A DNA stretch of 64,000 nt from Vibrio mytili (lineage in GTDB: Bacteria > Pseudomonadota > Gammaproteobacteria > Enterobacterales > Vibrionaceae), in NCBI RefSeq assembly GCF_000830505.1, contig NZ_JXOK01000010.1, positions 175,105-239,104 of the forward strand, read 5' to 3'. The position numbers and the translations under genes are program-made. Below, one piece after another: positions 44,595-54,600 of this stretch (position 1 is the first letter of the stretch; the number at the start of each line of letters is the position of its first letter). Under the pieces are notes generated by a model. It worked only from the letters and a program-made list of their open reading frames with translations, had not been told where the DNA came from and searched no databases.

Positions 44595-45197
44595 TTACAA
44601 ATGCTTAATCAATTCTTGGGCGACAAACTCAGCAATCCAAGGTTGAGCTTCAGGCTTAGGGTGAAGACCGTCATCCATCATCCACTCAGGTTTGGTAACG
44701 ACATGTTCTAGAAAAAAAGGAAGCAATGTAACTTGTTGATGTTCTGCGAGTTTGGGGTAAATATCATAAAACATGTCACTATAACGTTTACCATAATTTG
44801 GCGGCACTCGAATTTGCATCATGAATACCTTAGCACCAGAATTTTTGATCATAGTAATCATTTTGGACAAATTCGCCGTAATAAGTTTAGGAGGAAAGCC
44901 GCGTAATCCATCATTGGCGCCGAGTTCAAGAATAACGAAGTCTGGTGTATGTTGATCAAGAAGTTGGGGCAGACGAGCAAGACCGTTTCCTGTTGTGTCT
45001 CCAGATATACTGCCATTAATAACTGTTACATCTTGGTCATGTTCTAACAAGGCGTTAGAGAGTAAGCTAGGCCAACTCTTCTCGATCGGCATTTGATAGC
45101 CTGCACTTAGGCTATCGCCTAACACAAGAAGCTTTTCATTGGCATGTGCCAAAGTGGAAAGGCTGAAAAAGAGAAATAAGGAAAGTAAACGAATCAT
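44595..45197 (-). CDS. tesA: Periplasmic esterase/thioesterase TesA
   Basis: 200 residues from the ATG at 45197 (a GTG at 45203 is possible). Signal peptide 1-19 (THANEK region). SGNH hydrolase blocks: LGDSLSAGY (nucleophile S29), SGDTTGNGLARLP, ELGANDGLRGFPP, and the terminal DGLHPKPEAQPW with the catalytic Asp and His. It corresponds to E. coli TesA (thioesterase I, protease I, lysophospholipase L1). It is divergent from ybbA, and the two ATGs overlap in the CATG at 45195-45198, as is roughly so in E. coli. Confidence 0.94.
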   Translation of the reverse strand: MIRLLSLFLFFSLSTLAHANEKLLVLGDSLSAGYQMPIEKSWPSLLSNALLEHDQDVTVINGSISGDTTGNGLARLPQLLDQHTPDFVILELGANDGLRGFPPKLITANLSKMITMIKNSGAKVFMMQIRVPPNYGKRYSDMFYDIYPKLAEHQQVTLLPFFLEHVVTKPEWMMDDGLHPKPEAQPWIAEFVAQELIKHL

Positions 45198-45888
45198 GGA
45201 CACACCTGTACTAAAAGCACCTATTGTTCAAGCAAGCTTTGTTTCTAAACAAGTTTCTACTAATCAAGAACAATTAACAATCCTTAAAGATGTAAATGTT
45301 GATATCAGGAAAGGTGAAAAAATCGCAATTATCGGCACTTCAGGTGCAGGTAAGTCGACGCTGATGACACTACTTTCTGGCTTGGATACACCAACATCGG
45401 GCGAAATCACATTGCTTGGACATGAGCTTTCTAAGTTAGACGATGAGCAGCGAGCGAAAATTCGAGCAGATTCATTAGGGTTTGTGTTCCAAAGCTTCCT
45501 ACTCATTCCCAGTTTAAGTGCGTTGCGAAATGTTACTTTACCGTGTCTTTTACGTGGTGAAGCGGAAGATGAACTCAGAGCGAGAGAACTGTTAAAAGCG
45601 GTGGGATTAGAAAAGCGCATCGATCATTTACCAAGTCAGCTCTCTGGTGGCGAACAACAACGCGTTGCGCTTGCGCGTGCGTTTATGACTCAACCTGAAC
45701 TACTCTTTGCAGACGAACCGACCGGAAACCTAGATCATCATACTGCTGACAAAGTCATTGAACTGCTGTTTGAGCTTAATGAAAAGCATGGCACCACACT
45801 CGTGCTTGTGACACACGATGGACACCTTGCAAGACGCTGCGATCGCGTCTATCGAATGGAGGCGGGCGAAATGAAGGAGGAGTCATAA
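45196..45888 (+). CDS. ybbA: ABC transporter ATP-binding protein YbbA
   Basis: 230 residues from the ATG at 45196 (the longer open frame is inside tesA and is not used). It has the full ABC ATPase set: Walker A GTSGAGKST, Q-loop VFQSFLLIPSL, signature LSGGEQQRVALARAF, Walker B LLFADEPTGNLD and switch VTHDGHLA. It is a LolD/MacB-type ATPase. AAGGAAAG precedes the ATG at 10 bases. It is followed directly by the ybbP permease, with an overlap at the stop/start. Confidence 0.93.
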   Translation: MDTPVLKAPIVQASFVSKQVSTNQEQLTILKDVNVDIRKGEKIAIIGTSGAGKSTLMTLLSGLDTPTSGEITLLGHELSKLDDEQRAKIRADSLGFVFQSFLLIPSLSALRNVTLPCLLRGEAEDELRARELLKAVGLEKRIDHLPSQLSGGEQQRVALARAFMTQPELLFADEPTGNLDHHTADKVIELLFELNEKHGTTLVLVTHDGHLARRCDRVYRMEAGEMKEES

Positions 45889-48343
45889 TGTCTGAACTAT
45901 CTTCAAGTGAAGCCAGCGCAATGGAGCAGGGCAGTATTAAGCAACATTCGCCAAACAAAAGTTTGGTACGTTGGAGCTTAGGAGAAATCAAGCAAGGAAA
46001 CCTTTGGCCGATTAGTGTTGCGTTAGTCTTGGTTATCGCGAGCATATTTGCGCTCTCTGCCTTAGCATCACGTATGGAGCAAGTCATCGTCAAGCAGGGC
46101 AAAGATGCATTGACTGCCGATGCGGTGTTTGTATCGGCAAACCCAATACCTGACACCTTAATGGCTGCTACCAGCAAGCTAGAACGTTCTACAATGACGC
46201 GTTTTGCAACGATGGCATTTAGTGAATCAGGAATGCAGTTGATCACAGTAAGAGCGGTAGATGACCATTATCCACTGTTGGGCGAATTAGTGTTGGAGGA
46301 CAACCCTAGCGGGCACGTGAAGAGCAATCAACTTTGGTTAGATGAACGCATTATGGCTCAGTTAGGCGTCAAAAAGGGTGACAGCGTCACGATTGGCGAC
46401 GCGAATTTCACGGTTTCCGGCTCTGTGCTTACGGAGCCTGGTTTAAGTTTCAACCCTTTTCGACAAATGCCTTCCGCCTATATTCATCAAAGCGACGTGG
46501 AAAAAACGGGGGCGATTCAAGTAGCAGTCGGGTTCAATATCGGTTGTTTTTGAAAGCAGATAATACCACGCTGACGCAGCTACAGGATGATACCGAACTT
46601 TCTCCAAGTGATCGCTGGAGGACGCAAGATACTGAGAGCCGAAGTAACGAAATATTTGAAAGAACAACACAGTACTTGTCACTTACCGTTGCCATCGTCA
46701 TTATCATGGCGGCAACGACTTTGGTGCTCACTTGCCAAAACTATGTCAACAGTCGAACGCAAACGATAGCGATGTTGAAAAGTTTAGGTGCCAGCCGTCG
46801 TTGGATAGAGAGGTGGCTATTTATTCAAGTCGCTATCCTATTCGCTACTGCAAGTGTCGCGGGTGTGCTTTTAGGAAGTGGACTCGAGTATCTATTACGC
46901 ATACCGTTGGACGGTTTACTGCCTAATCCCCTCCCAAGTTACGGCGTAACTCCATTGCTGATATCAATTGCTTCTGCGGTTCTTATCACCGTGCCTGCAC
47001 TTGGTATTCCTTTACTCGGTTTAATAAAAACACCTGCACTTGAAGTTATGCAACAGGGAACCACACAACGGTCCTGGAAGCGCATGTGGCTCATCTTAGT
47101 ACCAGTGATTCCGTTACTCGCACTTTACGCAAACAATATGTTGGTATGGATTGTCCTTGTGGGTATCGCGATATTGTTTGTCTTTCTTGCGTTAATAAGC
47201 GTTATGCTGACCAAGTTGTTCGCTCGTATTTCAACGCGCCCTGCAATGAAGTTAGCGCTTAGTAGAATTAACCGAACACCAGTGACCAGTGGGCTACAGT
47301 TTGGTGCGTTGTCGTTATCCCTAATGTTACTCTCGATAATTTGGCTAGTAAGGAGCGATATACTCGCTGATTGGGACAGAACATTACCTGCTGACGCACC
47401 CAACGTGTTTGCTTTAAATATTGGTGACTATGAATTAAAAGATTATCTGGACGTGCTTGATGCCAATCAAGTGACTAGGTCGAAAGCCTTTCCGATTATT
47501 CGCGGTCGTCTTACTGAAATTAACGGTCAAAGCGTTAAAGACATTGAGTACGACGGAGAAGGCTCCGATGCGATACGCCGAGAGCTTAACCTAACCTGGG
47601 GCGATGCTCTACCAGAATATAATGATATTCTATCTGGTGAATGGACGAATAAGGGCAGTGTTTCTGTCGAATCAGATGTTGCGAATGATTTAGGCATTGA
47701 ACTTGGAGACCAGTTAAGGTTTGTCATCAACAGTCAAAATTTCGATGCGACAGTGGATTCCATTCGTCATGTTGAATGGCGTGATATGAAGCCTAACTTT
47801 TACTTTATATTTTCTTCCGATGTAATGGCGAGCTTACCGGGTTCGTATTTAATCAGTTATCGCATCGAAGACGATAAACAAACTCTATTGACTTCTATGT
47901 CACGTTCTTTCCCAACGGTATCTGTACTCGATATACGAACAATGGGAGAGAAAATTCAGGTTTTGATTCAAAACATTGTCTCTGCAATTACCATACTTGC
48001 ATTACTCGGTGTTGTTGCTGGGTTGCTGCTGATATTTACCTTGCTACGTTTAAGCTTGTCGCAACGTCAGCAGGAAATACGTTTATATCGAACGCTCGGT
48101 TCGAGTAAAAAGCGGATCAATACAACGCTATGGTTTGAGTATGGCATTATGGCAATCATCGCGAGCGTTGTTGCTGCCTTTGCTGCTGAAGTTTGTGTTG
48201 CTGCTGTGATGCAGTTTGGCTTTGAGCTTACTCCTCAAATACATCCAGAACTGTGGGTAGCATTACCGTTAGCCACCTTTGTGACACTTGCTTTGGTCGT
48301 CATGAGTTTAATTAGAAGATTGTTAACACCAGTAAGGACTTAA
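45888..48343 (+). pseudogene. ybbP: ABC transporter permease YbbP, frameshifted
   Basis: The first frame (45888-46553) gives the N-terminal membrane helix and a periplasmic domain ending QMPSAYIHQSDVEKTGAIQV. The second frame, read from its earlier part, continues SRVQYRLFLKADNTTLTQLQ and contains the FtsX/MacB-type permease with three helix groups (TTQYLSLTVAIVIIMAATTL, GLQFGALSLSLMLLSIIWLV, VSAITILALLGVVAGLLLIF) to 48343. Adding one base near 46523 joins them into 818 residues with a restored GSRV segment that E. coli YbbP also has. YbbAP resembles machinery for moving lipid-linked or hydrophobic molecules out of the inner membrane. It shares the locus with TesA. Confidence 0.88.
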
Positions 48344-48680
48344 CCCATGTCGTTGCATGGGTAGAACATGCCGATGACACTTTTATTTTAGTTATCCACA
48401 AAAACGGTGGATAACTTTTTGGATAAGTAAAAGTGGTACAAAGTGGGGTATTTGTGCAGGCTTTACACCATGGGTCTTACAGCTAAATTATTATTCACAT
48501 TGCGATAAAAAAGGCGTTAGCGAACAAGGTCGTCAAGTATTTTTTTCGCTATTTTACTTCTTAGATATAAATCTTAAGCGATCGTAATCCCATGTGTTTT
48601 TTGTGATTTTAATCTGGCTTAAACACGAGTAGAATCAACCGTTAGTAAAGAATTTTCCTTATTAAACTGTCAGTGAAGCA
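48344..48680. other. Intergenic region after ybbP
   Basis: 337 bases containing a terminator hairpin near 48391 and, at the right end, the promoter region of the FAD oxidoreductase gene. No ORF of note. Confidence 0.5.
48391..48420 (+). terminator. Rho-independent terminator after ybbP
   Basis: A 9-bp perfect stem (48391-48399 with 48407-48415), loop of 7, followed by five T. It lies 48 bases past the ybbP stop. Confidence 0.85.
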
Positions 48681-50113
48681 ATGAATTCAGAGTTTCCAAA
48701 TTACAAAGATAAACACATCGCAGTGATTGGCGGTGGTGTGTCAGGCGCAACGGCGGCAATTCATTTTGCCGAACTTGGATTTAAGGTCTCTGTGATTGAA
48801 AAAGGGGTATCCTTAGTAAATGGTCCTCCTATTTGCCATTTACATGCGGGGGGGAACTTATACCGTGAGATCTCTGAACAACAGTGTCTAGACTTGCTTG
48901 CGCAGTCTATAGATACAATACGCTTGTATCCACGCTCACTGAATATCCGTCCGACTGTCATCGCGGTTCCGCATTCAGACGGTGGGGATCCCGAAGTCTT
49001 AATTCCTCGTTTAGAGGTTATCAAACATGCTTATAACGAATTAGTTAACCAAGACGAACGTAACAAGGTATTGGGAGAACCGGAGCAATACTACAAGCTC
49101 TACTCAAAAGAGGAGTTAGTCGCGCTTAAAAAATGCACACAGCCAGATAACCCACTATCGATTGACGATTGGTGTATTCCCTTTGCTCAACATACTGATT
49201 TAGAACAGCTTAAATACCTGTTGTTGCCGTGCAGGAATACGGCTGGAGTGTATTTCGGCTTGCTGCTATCGCTAACTTAACATTGGATCAATTACCCAAC
49301 GCCAACGTGCTGACTCAGGCAAACCTGAAACATGCGGAGCACCTAGATAATCAATGGCAACTGACTTACGAACATAACGGTGTCGATAATCAGTTAACTT
49401 GCGACTATTTGGTGAACGCTTGTGGGTTTGAAACTGGAACAGTGGACAATGCAGTTGGCGTAAACCGACAGAGGTTGGTTGAATTCAAAGCGGCTTACGT
49501 AACAAAATGGCATGAATGCAATCAACAATGGCCTGAGGTTATTTTCCATGGCCCTCGTGGTACAGATAAAGGAATGGCACAACTAACACCATACAGTGAC
49601 GGTTACTTCCAATTGCATGGAATGACAAAGGCGATTACGTTATTTGAAGATGGGCTAGTGGGAAGCACAAGTGAATCAGCTCAGCCAATCTTGCCGCAGG
49701 GTTTAATGTCTAAGATCACCAAAGGTTGGCGTCAAGATGCGCTGATAGAACGAACTGAAAAGGCCATTTCTCACATGGCACAATTCATCCCCGACTATCA
49801 CTCTGCAATCAAAGGCGGTAAAGCGTTATTTGGCGCTCAGCAAATTCCCGGAGCAGACCCGGTATTGCGAGCTGCTGACGTGAGTTTTGAAGAAAATCAC
49901 TATGCTCGAATTGAAGTCGTAAAGGCCTCTTCTACGTTACTTGCGGCTCAAAAAGTGCTGCAACATTGGTTTGGGATTTCACCTAATCGAGATGTCGAAA
50001 TGGAACATCCTACAGCCGTGCATTGGAGCGAACAAGAGGTTGAAGAGTACGCCATTCGCCTAACTCAGCAGCGCGATTATCCCAAAGCGTTAGCTGAAAG
50101 GTATGGAATGTAA
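48681..50113 (+). pseudogene. FAD-dependent oxidoreductase, frameshifted
   Basis: The first frame carries the N-terminal Rossmann motif IAVIGGGVSGATAAIHFAEL, an FAD-binding DAO-type domain, and stops at 49280. The second frame holds VAVQEYGWSVFRLAAIANLT, a DAO-like central region (DYLVNACGFETGTVDNAVGV) and the C-terminus to 50113. Adding one C at the CC near 49217 joins them into 477 residues with a continuous reading. The substrate is unknown. It stands upstream of the leftward pxp operon without a shared direction. Confidence 0.8.
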
Positions 50114-50128
50114 GCGATGGTTTTGGGC

Positions 50129-51064
50129 TCAGTAACCAAAAAACTGTGCCCATTCACACCAAGCTTTTTGAAGTACGGCACGATCACCTTTTATAAAGCT
50201 GACTTTCTGGCCGGGTTTTCCTTGCGCTAACCGTGGTAAATCCATTCTCGCTACACATCCTAATTTAGGATAGCCGCCAATCGTCTGATGGTCGTTAAGG
50301 AGGATGATAGGGTTACCATCATTGGGTACTTGAATCGATCCAAGTGCTATACCTTCCGACAACACGCCACCAAAAGGAGGGGTCACCGTATTCCCTTCAA
50401 GCCGATAGCCCATACGGTTAGAGTTTGTAGAAATCGTAAACTCTGATTCATAGAAGCACGCTATAGCCTCCTCATCAAAGTCATTATATTGATAACCTTC
50501 AATAACTCTTAGCTTAATTGGTAAGTTATAGTCGGGTTTGAAACGAAATGTCATTTGTTTCGGTTTAGTTTGAGGTAGCCGATGAGGGATAAATGGCAGC
50601 TTATCTCCGCTTTTTAACGTACTTCCGTTACGTTCAAAACCACCGAGACTCTCTCTAACCACCGTGGAGGCACTGTTTAAGTGAAGAGGGACGTCAAAAC
50701 CACCATGTACAGCAAGGTATGAACGCAACCCATTTTTAGCCATACCAAATTGGAGTTTTTGACCTTTGTGCAATGAAAACTCTGACCAATTATCAATAGG
50801 CTTCCCATCAACGGTCGCGTTAAGGTCACCACCACATATCGCCAGGTGACAGTTATGCAGGGCAACAAAACTGGCATTACCAAAAGTGATTTCAATCGCG
50901 GCACAATTAACAGGATTTCCAAGTAGATGGTTTGCCCAACTGTACGCATAATCATCAACGGGTCCACCTTGAGTAATACCAATATGACCCAGTCCAAAAC
51001 GACCAAAGTCTTGAATCAAAGAGAGCGGTCCTGGCTTTTCTACCATCAGTCCCGAAAAGCTCAT
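50129..51064 (-). CDS. pxpC: 5-oxoprolinase subunit PxpC
   Basis: 311 residues of the biotin-dependent carboxyltransferase-like (KipA/PxpC) family. Signatures: PGPLSLIQDFGRFGLGHIGI, TQGGPVDDYAYSWANHLLGN, GGVLSEGIALGSIQVPNDGN and PIILLNDHQTIGGYPKLGCV. With PxpA and PxpB it forms the ATP-dependent prokaryotic 5-oxoprolinase that opens pyroglutamate to glutamate. Its ATG overlaps the end of pxpB by 4 bases, showing translational coupling. Confidence 0.93.
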   Translation of the reverse strand: MSFSGLMVEKPGPLSLIQDFGRFGLGHIGITQGGPVDDYAYSWANHLLGNPVNCAAIEITFGNASFVALHNCHLAICGGDLNATVDGKPIDNWSEFSLHKGQKLQFGMAKNGLRSYLAVHGGFDVPLHLNSASTVVRESLGGFERNGSTLKSGDKLPFIPHRLPQTKPKQMTFRFKPDYNLPIKLRVIEGYQYNDFDEEAIACFYESEFTISTNSNRMGYRLEGNTVTPPFGGVLSEGIALGSIQVPNDGNPIILLNDHQTIGGYPKLGCVARMDLPRLAQGKPGQKVSFIKGDRAVLQKAWCEWAQFFGY

Positions 51065-51744
51065 AATTTTCCTCCTTGATCGATAAATTCCTGCTTAGAA
51101 ATGGCTAAAAAGGTGACGCTGTCACCCACATTGAAAGGGATAAACGGTGGTCGATCGGTAAACAAATGCATAGGACTCCGACCGATAATGTTCCAACCCC
51201 CTGGGCTTTCTGCGGGATAAACTGCGGTCTTGTTATCCGCAATACCGACACTACCAGCAGGAACGTGTGTTCTTGGTGTTTCCAGCCTTGGCATGCTTAG
51301 TTCGTCTTCCACATCAGAAAGAAAAGCAAAACCAGGAGCAAAGCCAATAGCAGACACGGTATAAATGGAACGAGTATGCGCATCAATGAGGGACTTTAAT
51401 GACAGTCCACGCTGTTTGAAACGCGACAAGTCCAAGGCGGTTTCTTCTGAATAATAAACAGGAATTACGATTGATTTGGCCGGATGATGACTCGCTTGTT
51501 TAGGGTCAAATAGCGTGATGATTTGGTTTAATGTGCTAAGCAGTTCTTTCTCAGTAATTCTAAAAGGTAAGTAGTCGATTAAAATCGTGCGATATGAGGG
51601 GATAACATTCATGACGATAGTCGAGAGGTTCTCGCGTATCATACGAGCTAATTCACCAATATGCTCTTCACAAATGTGTTCATCAAACGAGACAAAAACG
51701 CTACACTCAGAAACGCAAGAGAGACAAAAATGTTCTTGTCGCAT
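51061..51744 (-). CDS. pxpB: 5-oxoprolinase subunit PxpB
   Basis: 227 residues of the KipI/PxpB allophanate-hydrolase-subunit-1 fold. The conserved blocks are IVIPVYYSEETALDLSRF (IPV.Y), SAIGFAPGFAFLSDVEDELS, PRLETPRTHVPAGSVGIADN and AVYPAESPGGWNIIGRSPMH. It forms a complex with PxpC. It starts at 51744 on the base that is also the last base of pxpA's stop, so the three genes are coupled. Confidence 0.94.
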   Translation of the reverse strand: MRQEHFCLSCVSECSVFVSFDEHICEEHIGELARMIRENLSTIVMNVIPSYRTILIDYLPFRITEKELLSTLNQIITLFDPKQASHHPAKSIVIPVYYSEETALDLSRFKQRGLSLKSLIDAHTRSIYTVSAIGFAPGFAFLSDVEDELSMPRLETPRTHVPAGSVGIADNKTAVYPAESPGGWNIIGRSPMHLFTDRPPFIPFNVGDSVTFLAISKQEFIDQGGKL

Positions 51745-52499
51745 TAATTTCCCCCTGTATACAAGCTTTGACGGATCTTTTGGATAAGGGCAATAGACTC
51801 ATCATTGTCGCCATGAACACAAATAGTGTCCGCTTCGAGAAGAATATAGCTACCAGAGGCGGTTTTTACGCGACCGGATTCAGCCAAGGTACGAACCTGC
51901 TCTAAAATGGCTTGTTCATTTTTTAATACCGCGTTCGGTTGTGTTCGTGGTGTTAGCATCCCATCATCTTGGTAAAGACGATCAGCAAAGGCTTCAAACA
52001 GTAGGGGAACATCGAAATCATCCGCAATTTCGAGATATTTTTCATTTTCTTGTGAGGCAAGGATCATCAGCGGAACTTTAAAAAGTGCCGCCGCTTTTAC
52101 TACGGATCGAAAGGTTGAATCATTGCTCATCATATCGTTATAGAGCGCACCATGAGGTTTGATATAACTGATGTTTGTATGCTGTGCTCGACAAAGTGCT
52201 TGGAGTGCCCCTACTTGATACACGACCATATTGGTGATTTCATCTCCCGTCATGGCTAGCGTGCGTCTCCCAAAACCCTGAATATCGGGATAACCTGGGT
52301 GTGCGCCAATCTCCACATCGTTCATATTAGCGAGTGTGATAGTGGACTGCATAACGTTGGGATCCGATGCATGGAACCCGCAAGCGATATTTGCCATATC
52401 AACATACGGCATCACTTCTTCGTCGGCACCCATTTGCCAAGGACCATAACTTTCGCCCATATCACAGTTCAATGTGAGTTGCTGTTTATTCAATGTCAT
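51744..52499 (-). CDS. pxpA: 5-oxoprolinase subunit PxpA (LamB/YcsF family)
   Basis: 251 residues. LamB/YcsF signatures: LTLNCDMGESYGPWQMGADE, MANIACGFHASDPNVMQSTI, EIGAHPGYPDIQGFGRRTLA, and IKPHGALYNDM, containing the Asp/Glu/His residues typical of the fold. It catalyses the final ring-opening hydrolysis in the 5-oxoproline pathway. First gene of pxpABC. The ribosome binding site is weak (AAAAGTAAAACG). Confidence 0.95.
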   Translation of the reverse strand: MTLNKQQLTLNCDMGESYGPWQMGADEEVMPYVDMANIACGFHASDPNVMQSTITLANMNDVEIGAHPGYPDIQGFGRRTLAMTGDEITNMVVYQVGALQALCRAQHTNISYIKPHGALYNDMMSNDSTFRSVVKAAALFKVPLMILASQENEKYLEIADDFDVPLLFEAFADRLYQDDGMLTPRTQPNAVLKNEQAILEQVRTLAESGRVKTASGSYILLEADTICVHGDNDESIALIQKIRQSLYTGGN

Positions 52500-52869
52500 A
52501 CGTTTTACTTTTGTCCGCGTAATACCTTCACCTTGAAGGAAAATGGTCCTCTGTTCAGTGACTCAGTTCATCATTCTCTTATTTACATCCAACCCACTTC
52601 AATGGGCTAATTTCAAAGGGAATGGGTTGGCTTCCCACACTCGATGAAAGGTGCACCGTCTCATTATTTGGGTATAACAAGCATGTTGTGAATTAGCTAG
52701 CTATTTATTTGAATTCGGCCGAATTTCTACTTGTTTCTTTCATTTTCAAGCCCATTCTTGTCTATTTCACGTTAATGTAATTTAACCAGGATGTTAATAT
52801 TGTCGCCATTTTTTCATGTCGACAGACTGCACACCAGTACAGATTAACTGTGCGTATCGGGAAAGTAAT
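52500..52869. other. Divergent intergenic region
   Basis: 370 bases between pxpA (leftward) and the cyclase gene (rightward). It holds both promoters and a solo end of the TATACCCAAAT element (52661-52676). No other structure noted. Confidence 0.5.
52661..52676. repeat. Solo end of the TATACCCAAAT element
   Basis: TCATTATTTGGGTATA is the inverted (right-end) form of the MITE-like terminus at 25916-25938, with one change. No partner end was found within reach, so it is a remnant or chance similarity. Confidence 0.35.
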
Positions 52870-54507
52870 ATGTCACTGCGAACAAAGCTCATCTTGTCTA
52901 CTTTGCTTTTCACGACCGTTGTTTTCGGAGTTTCAGCGGTTTTCATTATGGATGTCATATTCCCAAACTCGACGAGTAATTTAAGTGAAACAAGTCCAAA
53001 GACCACTTTTGACCAAATCCACACACTATGGATGAAAGATAGCTTGGTTTTACTTATGGTGCTAATTGCCATCGGCGTTTCTCTAAGCGTGATGATAGAG
53101 CGTTTCTTCATACGTCCTTTAAGCGGTCTCCAACAAGCCATCAACGACTTTAATCACGGTGATAGGTCAGAAAAAGAGGTTGTTTGTCATTCGAATGATG
53201 AAGTTGGCGAATTGGTTGATGACTTCAATGTGATGTTGACCAAGCTTAAAACGCGTGAGAAGCAAAGACAGTATTCGCTTAAAACGTCAGAGTCTGAGCG
53301 AGCTCTGTTCAAAAACATCCTAGATACGACAGAGTGCGCTCATCTTGTTACGGATCAGTATGGAGACATCATTTATTGCAGTCGTGCTGTTTTTCAAGTG
53401 TTCGGGAAACCCGTTGAGGACATCTTAGGTAGGAAAATAAACAGTTTGATCAGAACGAAAACACAGTATCGGCTGAAAGACGTCATAGAGAAAGGTTTGA
53501 CTCTCACAGATATCGACGTCCATAGCCTCGTACGAGACGAAAAGCTCAAGATGACGACCCGCCACTTAAGCCAACAGAAATGCGTTCTATTTTCTCTACA
53601 CAATATGACCGATATGGAACAAGCTCTGTACCGGAATCGGATTGCAGCTCGAGTGTTTGAAAGCAGTCAGGACGGACTTCTGGTTCTTGATCACGACGGA
53701 AAGGTGAGCATGATGAACTCCGCCGTCAGCACCTTACTTGGGATAGAACCACAGCAATATGTTGGGCGTCCGTTTGTGTACATGCTCAAACGACGAAGTC
53801 TCCGCAACTTTATGCCAAGCATTACGGAGTCAATTGAGCACTACGGAATGTGGCAAGGTGAAGTTGTTGAACACAATGCTCAAGGTGACATAGTGCCTAT
53901 GTTTGTACGAGTAAACCGGATTACTCAATGCGAACAAAACGAGCGTTATGATTGGGTTATTATTTTAACGGATATGTCGAAAGTTAAAGAAATGGAACGA
54001 CTTGAACACCTTGCATTGCATGACGCACTAACCGGGCTAGCAAATCGTTCTAAATTCAGTATGGAGCTAGAAAAACTGGTCCAAAGATCAGGATATCAGC
54101 GTACCGAATTTGCCATAATTTATCTCGACTTGGATGGTTTTAAAACGGTGAATGATACCTATGGCCACGATGCCGGAGACGAAGTGCTAAAAATAGTAGC
54201 CAACCGTTTAACTTCTGTTACGCGCCATAGTGATGTTATTGCAAGGCTTGCTGGTGATGAGTTTGTGATATTGATTAACCCTGCGAACCAAATGATCGTT
54301 ACACGTATTTCTAATCAATTATTAGAAAGCATTTGTATGCCTATAGAACATAAAGGGGAAACGCTTAAGGTTGGTGTAAGCATTGGTGTTAAGTTGGTTG
54401 GAGTCAATGAGAAAGACGCATCGAAAGTACTTAAAAGCGCAGATACGGCGATGTATCAAGCGAAAAAAGCAGGGAAAGGGCAAGCTATACTAGCAGATTG
54501 CGAATAA
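52870..54507 (+). CDS. Membrane diguanylate cyclase with HAMP, PAS and GGDEF domains
   Basis: 545 residues from the ATG at 52870; the frame extends to 52816 but the membrane segment begins right after this Met. Membrane helices at about 5-28 and 57-77, a short periplasmic loop, HAMP (78-130), two PAS-like domains (150-255 and 262-375), and GGDEF (385-545). The signature is AGDEF (LAGDEFVIL), a functional variant in several cyclases, and RHSD five residues before it is an intact inhibitory I-site. DALTGLANRSKF and YLDLDGFKTVNDTYGHDAGD are intact. It probably makes c-di-GMP. Confidence 0.92.
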   Translation: MSLRTKLILSTLLFTTVVFGVSAVFIMDVIFPNSTSNLSETSPKTTFDQIHTLWMKDSLVLLMVLIAIGVSLSVMIERFFIRPLSGLQQAINDFNHGDRSEKEVVCHSNDEVGELVDDFNVMLTKLKTREKQRQYSLKTSESERALFKNILDTTECAHLVTDQYGDIIYCSRAVFQVFGKPVEDILGRKINSLIRTKTQYRLKDVIEKGLTLTDIDVHSLVRDEKLKMTTRHLSQQKCVLFSLHNMTDMEQALYRNRIAARVFESSQDGLLVLDHDGKVSMMNSAVSTLLGIEPQQYVGRPFVYMLKRRSLRNFMPSITESIEHYGMWQGEVVEHNAQGDIVPMFVRVNRITQCEQNERYDWVIILTDMSKVKEMERLEHLALHDALTGLANRSKFSMELEKLVQRSGYQRTEFAIIYLDLDGFKTVNDTYGHDAGDEVLKIVANRLTSVTRHSDVIARLAGDEFVILINPANQMIVTRISNQLLESICMPIEHKGETLKVGVSIGVKLVGVNEKDASKVLKSADTAMYQAKKAGKGQAILADCE

Positions 54508-54600
54508 CCGCGTTGCCGTTAAAGTCATTTGAGAATCGTAGTTTTAATTGTGCATCGAAAGTTTTAAACTAGCGCAATTCGCGTCAGAAGGAACAATAAC

